From a virus: a stretch of DNA of 26,773 bases. The notes beneath the pieces are model-generated. The model made no database searches. It saw only the letters and a program-made list of their open reading frames with translations, and was not told the origin of the DNA. A program made the position numbers and the translations under genes. Within the stretch, counting starts at the first letter, position 1. Every line of letters begins with the position of its first letter. Where the stretch lies: positions 1-26,773 of the IMG/VR virus record IMGVR_UViG_3300008448_000518; one strand, given 5' to 3'. Below, piece by piece: positions 21,101 through 26,773 of this stretch.

Positions 21101-24100
21101 GCTTGCGCTTCGGCTGTCTCACGGTTACGCAACGCACGGATAAGGTCAGAACCTTTCTTTTTCTTGGCCTCAACAAGCCAAGCGTTGTACTCCATACGGA
21201 TCGCGTCTTGGACTTCTTTAGGAGCGTTATTAAACGCCACAAGTTCAATCACGTGTCCGAGTTCGTGAGCAATAACTTCAATCGTACGCCCCTCCGACAT
21301 ACCGGGTCTAACCGATATATAGAAGTCCTTGAAGTTCGGACCATACGGACGCGCAGATCCATCCTCGTTAACATTGAGTCCAGCAGACAATGCCGAGGAG
21401 TAAGTACCGTACAGTTTGTATTTGTCAGCCTGCCCACGAACATCTTCAGGATGGAACAGGAATACCCGTATGTTTCCCAACCCCATCGACTTCATCAGGC
21501 TTGACAGGAAGTTAGTATAGTTCGGGTCCATACCCTCGGACGCCACTACGTTTGATCTTGCTCCAGCAAACGGTCCTTGAGGGTTCTGCTCAAACCTTGC
21601 TTTGTCCTCGGCAACAAGACGCTGCTTGGCTTTGACCAATATTTGCTTCTCTTCTGGAGAGAAGTCCTTACCTGCAAATTGCTCGATGTCTATCCGAGTG
21701 TAGATATTGGGAGAACGCTTGACTCCCATGTATTTAGTTTGCCCATCACGGACACCCTGCGCGGTAACAAGCGCGAGGTTTTCATCCGAGTAGACGACCT
21801 TCCCGCCAAACACGCTCTCAATATCTGTAGCCCATTTGGGATGTTCTTTAACCGCAGGTGCGGCCTTTTCTTCAGCAGCCTTCAAGAATTGATCGGCAGC
21901 ATCGCCTTCATCCGACTCCTTAATAAAGATCGGCTTCTCTTTCTTTACTTTAGGTGCAGCCTTTGAACCGCCAGTACGCTTGTAGTACGCAGCGATCTCG
22001 TCATCCGTAGCGTCTTCTCTAAGTTGTACGGCAGGCGGAGTGGTCGGTTTAGCTACCGTCTTAGGCGCTTCTTGCTTCGGCTGGGTAACCTTGGGTTTCT
22101 TGGAAGCAGCAGAGAGTTTCGAAGTCACCAACTGTACTCGCGGTACAGGCTTCTTCAATTCATTAACAATATCTTCGTAACCGGTATTAGTAATCCGCCC
22201 TTCTTCAAAAGCAGTAGCGGCCTGAGTACGAAGTCCGTCTAAGAGACGGTTGTATTCTTCCATCGCTTTAGCGCGAAGGTTTCTTTGGGCAGTACGGCGA
22301 ATAATCGCCATACGCTCTTCAGCACTTAATGGAGCTTTGCCTTGATCCGTTCGACCATCAGTTTGTGGAGGAAGTCCGTCAGTGCCAGCCACTCCTCCCG
22401 GCTTAGGTCCTGTAGTTTGGGGTTTTCCGGGTCGTGGTCGTTGTACAGGCAGTCCAGCGCCTCTTCGAGGACGGGGAGTTCTAACTCCAGCACCACTTCG
22501 TACACTTTGTTCCCCCTCGGGAGTGAACTCCCATTCAAATTTACCCGGTACGAATCGGATAACCCCCTCGTTACGGAGAGAGGCAAGTTCGTTCTTTAGT
22601 TCGCTATCCGGTAGTCCAGTACGCCCACGCAAGTTATCAAATGTCTTGCGAGTATCAGACTCGATCATTGTGCGAAGCACGCGCTGCCTAGGCGGTAGCT
22701 GGTCGATGGGCGCGCTAGAAAAGAAGAACGCAGTCTGTTCTTCGGGCACTCCTTCAGGCGGAGCTTCAATCTCTTCCCGCATCGGTACTGTAGGAATCTG
22801 CGCCCCACGAGGTAACGGAACCTCGTCGGCAAACAAGTCTCCCTGTCCTTCCACAGCTTTCATTCTAGTAAGTGGAAGTTCTTGCTGCGCTTCGTAGTCG
22901 AAATCAAATCGCTCTTGGCCCGGAGCAACCGTAGTCTCCGGGGTTTGAAATACAAACTGGTTTGGCTTGACGTTGCCCTTTTTATCTAACTTAAGCCCAA
23001 GATCTTTGGCTTCTTCTTTGTACGCACGAGAGCGGGGACGTAACCCTCCCAACGCTTCTTCGGCTGGTGTGTACATCCCACGCGGGGCTTCCGTAGTGGG
23101 ACCAAGCAGGTCAAGTTCTGGCTGAGCAATACCGCCTTCCAACGGAAGTTCCTGCTGAGTCATCGGCAGACTACGCAGGTATCCCAAATCATCTTTGGCG
23201 GCAGCAGCAGCGTCTTCGTCAAGCGCAGCCTTTCTAAGAGCCTCTTCAGATCCTTCTACAAACTGAGTTTCACGGAAGGCTTCGTAATCTTCAGCAGGTA
23301 TACCTGTACCTGTAGGGCCTTGTGCAAATACGTCTTCTTCTACGTCTCTGGCTGTAGCCGCATCTGCGGCGGCTTTTTCTTTAGCCGTGGCTGCATCACG
23401 CAACCGGCGACCCAGAGCCAATTCCATGACGGCTCCGATAACCGCACCGGCTCCGCCACCCATAGCAGCGGCTTCGCCTACCCCACCAAATGCAGCCTCT
23501 TCTGGGTTGTATACGCCCTTCTCAATAAGGTTCTGGAGGACTTGGCTACTGGCTTCCTGAAGGGCTTCTTCACCACCAGCGGCGGCAACACGCTTGAGAG
23601 CCGGTACCAGCCCAGCAACTTCCGAGATGGCCTCGTCACCAAAGCCAAATCGACGGAGAACACGTATAGGAGCAAGGGCTTCCAGCGCACCCGGACCGAC
23701 ACCAAGAGCAGTAGCCAGACCACGTTCGCCCTCGGTAGCGCCTTCCTCTTCAGCACGGAGCCGAGCCTCACCAGCACCCGCGCCAACACCAAGCCCGACA
23801 GCCGCAGCGCGACCAGCAAGACCTAATGCACCGAGTGGGAAGAACGGCAGGGTGGAACCAATAGCCTCACCCAACTTACGTCCGGTGGCTTCTTCGTATC
23901 CCGCTTCAGGGGCAAAGGCTTCCCGGAGGGGGTCAACTACGCCAGCAACAGCACGACGTACAGATTGTTCCTGCTCATCAGGTAGGAGTGCGGCAGCACC
24001 GGTAATAGCCGTTTCGCCAAGACCAGCAGCACCGGGAATTAATCCCTTCAGGGCTTCCTTGACCTGCCCACCTATAGTGGTTTCAGGTTCTTCTTTGGCT

Positions 24101-24240
24101 ACCGCAGGGGCTTCTTCTCTCCCAAAGATGTTCGAGAATTGTTGAGAAGCGAAACGCTGTACGTCTTCTGGGCTGGCGTTATCAGGCACCTGCAACCGGG
24201 CAATCCGACCATCCGGTAACTGAACCCGTGCAATAGCCAT
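18148..24240 (-). CDS. Giant virion/ejection protein with gluzincin domain (polyvalent-type, 2030 aa)
   Basis: The 2030-residue protein opens with VQLPDGRIARLQVPDNASPE (residues 6-25), a short N-terminal domain common to large phage internal proteins. Gly/Ala-rich hydrophobic helices follow (about 60-280) that could enter membranes, then Pro/Glu-rich linkers, a winged-helix-like part (about 515-575), and a zincin domain with HELGH (992-996) and Glu1068 in FTEWFADN. The last 600 residues are helical, with a hydrophobic stretch near GYFGTAYVFAGVQGMPLVGA. T7 gp16 (1318 residues) holds a comparable place and cell-wall role. Probable functions are DNA ejection and wall or protein cleavage. Some such proteins carry LPD-type domains, which I could not verify here. 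It starts 11 nt after the 486-residue gene, with AAGGCGG upstream. Confidence 0.75.
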   Translation of the reverse strand: MAIARVQLPDGRIARLQVPDNASPEDVQRFASQQFSNIFGREEAPAVAKEEPETTIGGQVKEALKGLIPGAAGLGETAITGAAALLPDEQEQSVRRAVAGVVDPLREAFAPEAGYEEATGRKLGEAIGSTLPFFPLGALGLAGRAAAVGLGVGAGAGEARLRAEEEGATEGERGLATALGVGPGALEALAPIRVLRRFGFGDEAISEVAGLVPALKRVAAAGGEEALQEASSQVLQNLIEKGVYNPEEAAFGGVGEAAAMGGGAGAVIGAVMELALGRRLRDAATAKEKAAADAATARDVEEDVFAQGPTGTGIPAEDYEAFRETQFVEGSEEALRKAALDEDAAAAAKDDLGYLRSLPMTQQELPLEGGIAQPELDLLGPTTEAPRGMYTPAEEALGGLRPRSRAYKEEAKDLGLKLDKKGNVKPNQFVFQTPETTVAPGQERFDFDYEAQQELPLTRMKAVEGQGDLFADEVPLPRGAQIPTVPMREEIEAPPEGVPEEQTAFFFSSAPIDQLPPRQRVLRTMIESDTRKTFDNLRGRTGLPDSELKNELASLRNEGVIRFVPGKFEWEFTPEGEQSVRSGAGVRTPRPRRGAGLPVQRPRPGKPQTTGPKPGGVAGTDGLPPQTDGRTDQGKAPLSAEERMAIIRRTAQRNLRAKAMEEYNRLLDGLRTQAATAFEEGRITNTGYEDIVNELKKPVPRVQLVTSKLSAASKKPKVTQPKQEAPKTVAKPTTPPAVQLREDATDDEIAAYYKRTGGSKAAPKVKKEKPIFIKESDEGDAADQFLKAAEEKAAPAVKEHPKWATDIESVFGGKVVYSDENLALVTAQGVRDGQTKYMGVKRSPNIYTRIDIEQFAGKDFSPEEKQILVKAKQRLVAEDKARFEQNPQGPFAGARSNVVASEGMDPNYTNFLSSLMKSMGLGNIRVFLFHPEDVRGQADKYKLYGTYSSALSAGLNVNEDGSARPYGPNFKDFYISVRPGMSEGRTIEVIAHELGHVIELVAFNNAPKEVQDAIRMEYNAWLVEAKKKKGSDLIRALRNRETAEAQAEGKTPETQLAREDSYWRSFTEWFADNTSKWATTSEKPVGIVEKFFSDLAKKLRELVSKLTGNRFVPAKSVKDFLDAMGPGSADGWIATKSPLDGTPFDELTRYSMTPTEQRDNDRRFINSIGKIPSSLPQAGKDTYDAATNAASNVPGAVRRGLYGMLNAHDLDRMYGKITGGFGKLWKYLNQEGVTLRNRQDQIVENIQNWQQVLDKYPPAQREKFYKTMMDTTVEQVEVLDVVDPSRNINWKAKKDSPIFKEFDRLPKDVKEVYKQLRLAYIDYSLGVEKMLQQYLTPTEWQKMLNKFNERRLSVYLPLFRTGKYKLRYTDKDGEDIALQFDSPRERDMALAKAKREGAKNESLTIVGEMDKSELPSSGFFGDIVGTLKKAKVNDAVIREIVDNYLDYLPSKSILQMSRRREGIAGFSNNVLEAYANVGSSYARRLTNMEFAPKFREAAEEIRADLANKVDTGELPNKTYEDLLLTVDRQMNFIANPSLDNWAAKLSYFSYQMYLGANISTAIVNTLDIPTITLSRLGGKYGFADASAAILKAGSNFFSKQKSPEIAEVIKRGLDSGVLREQQLRDIAEFKNIDSKLERIKAGVERMTNWAFAKSDMFNRETTFLAAYELAKKANKTPAGTFDQKAFEEAERAVYDVYGSSFPKAAPPIMGNGLARTALTFKRFAIVRTNLLVSAVREAGKGESKEVRDAARKELIGYFGTAYVFAGVQGMPLVGAGMAIVSALNGMFGDDDEPYNPDFAMREAIGLFNYKGPVNYLTGVDIASRTGWTGMFWREDPKRMAEVGPVTYTLEQFLGPAYAYAVGVPRAFDYMANEQYGRAFEQLAPRAIGNIHKGIRYATDGAYTANGMPLVDDVNAYNSFMQVFGFRPSDVAEAGEEAGAAKRMESKIFERRNAIIARAALAQMSGDAEGFITALEEAQSFSASNPTKAITGKVIKGAIERRQKKILDSVNGVRVDPKLANQIYDELGITP

Positions 24241-24251
24241 AGCTGACCGCC

Positions 24252-25712
24252 TTATTCAAATCCGAGGAACTTAAACCCTGACATCTTACCAGTGTCACCC
24301 AGCGAACTTAAACCCAGCATACCAAACAGTTGCTTCTGCCCATCTTCCCGAATCTTGTTGCGAGCGGCCAACTGCTCTTCAGGCTTCATCTTCAAGTACG
24401 TCGGGTCCATAGCCAACGCACCAATCTGATCAGCAACGTTTTCGGATACTTTAAGAGCCGTTTCAAGGTTCTGCCCTCGAAGCGTAGCAGCAGTACGTTC
24501 AGATCCAAGACGAGCTTCAAGGTTCGCAGTGTAGTAAGCAAGAGCGTTTCTGGAGGCTGCTTCCTTAGCTTTAAGCGCACGATCTTCAGATTGCCCCTGC
24601 AACTGAATGGCAGTGTTCAGGTTGCCCATCTTCATCTGCTCATCGGCACGAAGAAGGTTCATACGCTCACGAGCCAACGTGCGTTGGTAGTCCCGATCCG
24701 CTTTATCAATAGCCACACGATTAGTAACATATGACTGACCGGCAGCCGCAGCCGAACCAAGGAACTTAGCACCCGGGCGGCCAGCAGCTTCAGCCATAGC
24801 GAAACCAGCCTGAGCCAAAGCCATACGGCGGTCTTGAGCGGCACGCTTACCAGCCTCTGCCTCTTCTTTATCCAACAACTCTTTGTATGCCGTTGAAGCC
24901 CCACCAATACCAAGGGACTTCTGAAGGGCTTCAATGCGCTTGAGTTGAGTAGCGTATTCGTCTTCCTTCGGTGAAGCCTCAACAGCAGGCATCGCGGCAA
25001 CCGGACGAGGTGCAGCAACAACCTGCTCTTTACGACCCGTGTCTTCCTTTGCCGAGCCTTTAGATACGGTTTCCGCCATGTCTTGTTCGACCGGGGTAAC
25101 GGCAGCTTGCTGTTTAGCAGCTTTGGCAGCCTTAGCAGCGTCAGATTGTGCTTTAGTAAGCGGGAAGTTTTCGCGGAAGAACTGACCAATATCCACATTA
25201 TCTCGGGCCATACTGGTTTCTGAACCAGCCAGCATTCTGCGGAGTTGCCCACGCAACACAGTGGCGCGATTGAACTGTCCGGCTTGCTCTGCCTGAGCAA
25301 TCATTTCCGTAAGTTGTTTGCGTGCGGTTTCCCTTCCAAGCTGAGCAATACCAGCAGCAGGATCGGATTCCAGACCTTCGTTGCCACCTTCAGCGAAAGC
25401 GACAATTCCACCACCCGCGTAGTTGGCGCTATTCATAACACCAGTCGGTACTGCGCCTAAGCCTTGCTCCATAGGAGAAGTGACGGCAGCGAGTTTCTCC
25501 CGCACGGTCGGCATAGACTGCATCGGAGGTTGAGCCGCACGGAGTCTTTCTTGCTGCTTCATCATCAGATACAGCACTGACTGCGGGGCAATACCCGAGG
25601 CGGCGTTCTGCTGGATGTACGCGATCTTCTGCTCCGGAGTCATACCCTCCGTCGCTCGCATAACCCCACGACCAAGTTCCCCAATCGGATCAGGAATTGC
25701 CGGATTCATCAT
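24252..25712 (-). CDS. Probable internal virion protein (486 aa)
   Basis: The 486-residue product begins MMNPAIPDPIGELGRGVMRA. It is rich in Ala, Gln, Glu and Lys. The first 130 residues contain a Gly-rich patch (NYAGGGIVAFAEGG), the middle is disordered (about 185-250), and residues about 255-450 are long charged helices suited to coiled-coil assembly. There is no enzyme motif. Start ATG 25712 overlaps the previous gene's TGA (ATGA), so translation is coupled. Position between a Gln-rich protein and a giant protein matches the gp14-gp15-gp16 order of T7-like ejection proteins, which is the basis for the call. A scaffold role is the alternative. Confidence 0.6.
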   Translation of the reverse strand: MMNPAIPDPIGELGRGVMRATEGMTPEQKIAYIQQNAASGIAPQSVLYLMMKQQERLRAAQPPMQSMPTVREKLAAVTSPMEQGLGAVPTGVMNSANYAGGGIVAFAEGGNEGLESDPAAGIAQLGRETARKQLTEMIAQAEQAGQFNRATVLRGQLRRMLAGSETSMARDNVDIGQFFRENFPLTKAQSDAAKAAKAAKQQAAVTPVEQDMAETVSKGSAKEDTGRKEQVVAAPRPVAAMPAVEASPKEDEYATQLKRIEALQKSLGIGGASTAYKELLDKEEAEAGKRAAQDRRMALAQAGFAMAEAAGRPGAKFLGSAAAAGQSYVTNRVAIDKADRDYQRTLARERMNLLRADEQMKMGNLNTAIQLQGQSEDRALKAKEAASRNALAYYTANLEARLGSERTAATLRGQNLETALKVSENVADQIGALAMDPTYLKMKPEEQLAARNKIREDGQKQLFGMLGLSSLGDTGKMSGFKFLGFE

Positions 25713-26692
25713 GAGGACGACCCTCCAAAGAGACTACCTAGGCCAAGTCCAAGACCCGCGACCTGACCAAGAACATTAGGCGGCTGTTGATACAGTGTCT
25801 GCGTAGCGCCCGAAGCCGGTGTACCGCGCAGGATGTCCGAGAACCACGACAACTGCTGGAACGGCAATCGCTGCTGATCGAGGAACTGCTGGTATCGGTT
25901 CGTGAGGTCCTGCTGAGCAAGAGACTGGATCTGTGCGCCAGCACCCAACTGAGCCTGACCAATACCCAACTTCTGTCCGTACTGCTGTTGACCTAACTGG
26001 CCAAGAGTTCCAGCGGCGGCTAATTGCTGACCGATTCCCTGAATGCCCAGACCAGCACCGAACTGACGGGACTGTTCCGCAAGATTCGCTCCAGCTAGTC
26101 CGTACTGGGCACGCAATGCTGCATCTTGTGCAGCCTGAGCCTGAGCCTGCTGGAAAGCGTTTTGAAGACCTGTTGCTTGAATACCACCAAGTTGGTTCTG
26201 AAGGCCACGTTGAGCTTCTGCTTGGAGCAACGCTTCGCGAGTACCGCCACGAGCACCCGCACGGATACCGGCAGCCTGAAGTCCCGGAATCTGCCGAGAA
26301 TAATCCTCGATTGCCTGCTTCTTTTGCTGTTCAACAACGCCCTGCATATAGGGCGACATATAAGACTGAAGGCCACCCGGTTGTTGTAGGGGTGACGAGT
26401 AGAACTGTTGGGACCCCATAGGGGTGTAATCCCCGGCTTGCATGGCACGAAGTCCAGCCAACCCAGCAAACCCTGTCGCTTGTCCAACCTGCGGAGCGAC
26501 ATCCATTTGGCCAATGCCACGGAAAGCCTGCTCTTGAAGCGGGTTAAACTCCGCCGTTATCTGTCCGGGATACGCTTGATACCCACGACGGGAAAGCCTT
26601 TCAGACTCTCCAAGCAGACGCTCGGCATAAGGCTTAGCCCAATCCGGAATGTTGGAAGTGGTCTGGGTTACTTGTGATACTTCTGTAGCCAT
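25709..26692 (-). CDS. Gln/Ala-rich virion protein, probable internal-core or tail component (327 aa)
   Basis: The 327-residue protein has a Pro/Trp-containing start (IPDWAKPYAERLL), then a long central part (about 75-280) of Gln/Ala/Gly-rich helices with irregular repeats of GLQ, QAQ and GIGQ. It ends with a Gly-rich hydrophobic tail (GQVAGLGLGLGSLFGG). This composition fits a helical structural protein that packs in the virion or crosses a membrane on ejection. Start ATG 26692 has AGGAG seven bases upstream. It leads a tightly packed minus-strand series (overlap 4 nt, then 11-nt gap). Function is inferred from composition and context. Confidence 0.62.
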   Translation of the reverse strand: MATEVSQVTQTTSNIPDWAKPYAERLLGESERLSRRGYQAYPGQITAEFNPLQEQAFRGIGQMDVAPQVGQATGFAGLAGLRAMQAGDYTPMGSQQFYSSPLQQPGGLQSYMSPYMQGVVEQQKKQAIEDYSRQIPGLQAAGIRAGARGGTREALLQAEAQRGLQNQLGGIQATGLQNAFQQAQAQAAQDAALRAQYGLAGANLAEQSRQFGAGLGIQGIGQQLAAAGTLGQLGQQQYGQKLGIGQAQLGAGAQIQSLAQQDLTNRYQQFLDQQRLPFQQLSWFSDILRGTPASGATQTLYQQPPNVLGQVAGLGLGLGSLFGGSSS

Positions 26693-26704
26693 CTGTAGCT
26701 CCTG

Positions 26705-26773
26705 TTAAGCGGGCATGTACTTCCGGGCTTTAACTTCCGGAGCCTGCTTAGTGCGACCGGTACGCGCTTTGCG
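26705..26773 (-). CDS. C-terminal end of an upstream minus-strand gene (partial)
   Basis: Reading the minus strand from the window end, an open frame of 22 codons (RKARTGRTKQAPEVKARKYM, then Pro-Ala) runs to TAA at 26707-26705. It ends 12 nt before the next start, with that gene's AGGAG site directly after, as expected for operon neighbours. The tail is very basic. Too little is visible to name the protein; it is probably a virion protein gene by context. Confidence 0.55.
   Translation of the reverse strand, partial: RKARTGRTKQAPEVKARKYMPA

Noticed and set aside
22326-22586. Minus-strand 86-residue frame with a protein-like acidic C-terminus
   Set aside because: It lies wholly inside the 2030-residue gene in another frame. 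I kept only the large gene, although its composition is less odd than most shadows.
23320-24145. Plus-strand open frames of 168 and 183 residues
   Set aside because: They are mirror frames of the Ala/Gly/Glu-rich start of the 2030-residue gene. Their Arg/Ser/Pro-rich composition and lack of ribosome sites fit shadows.

Overview
This window is most simply read as part of a tailed double-stranded DNA phage (or prophage) genome of about 51% G+C by eye. It carries a dense run of DNA-metabolism genes on the plus strand (1-18115), followed by virion genes on the minus strand (18148-26773). The two blocks converge on a GC-rich UUCG-loop terminator at 18122-18149. Good Shine-Dalgarno sites, an almost perfect sigma70-type promoter at 390-418 and extensive ATGA/TAATG start-stop coupling point to a Gram-negative, probably proteobacterial, host. 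The host cannot be named from the sequence. No portal, capsid, terminase, integrase or RNA polymerase gene is visible, so the window is only part of the genome.

Region 1 (1-4650) is an early module: a truncated gene, then a MoxR-type AAA+ ATPase, an HExxH plus von Willebrand A protein, a DUF3150-like protein, an 84-residue protein and a 264-residue protein. Four intergenic junctions here (upstream of the ATPase, VWA, DUF3150-like and 264-residue genes) carry one short palindrome, TAAACA-C-TGTTTA or a close variant. Three more copies lie inside genes at 1962, 4808 and 6000. The palindrome is the clearest unexplained regulatory signal in the window.

Region 2 (4689-8554) holds small accessory genes: a VRR-NUC nuclease, two winged-helix-like proteins, an HTH-DUF3310 fusion, several small unknowns (two of which overlap in different frames), a GNAT acetyltransferase, an HNH-type protein and a zinc-finger protein.

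Region 3 (8535-18115) is the replication and recombination core: family A DNA polymerase with proofreading domain and Leu at the position equivalent to E. coli Pol I 762, a Cas4/RecB-like nuclease with four candidate cluster cysteines, a small HNH protein, an SNF2-type helicase, a probable ssDNA-binding protein, a small HTH regulator, and a 959-residue primase-helicase behind a structured 82-nt leader. Together these supply priming, unwinding, synthesis, strand protection and end processing, so this phage probably builds much of its own replisome.

Region 4 (minus strand, 26773-18148) encodes the C-terminal end of one gene, then proteins of 327, 486 and 2030 residues. Their order and rising size resemble the internal-core or ejection proteins of podoviruses (T7 gp14-gp15-gp16). 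The largest carries a gluzincin-like HELGH motif with a downstream Glu, typical of giant phage polyvalent proteins.
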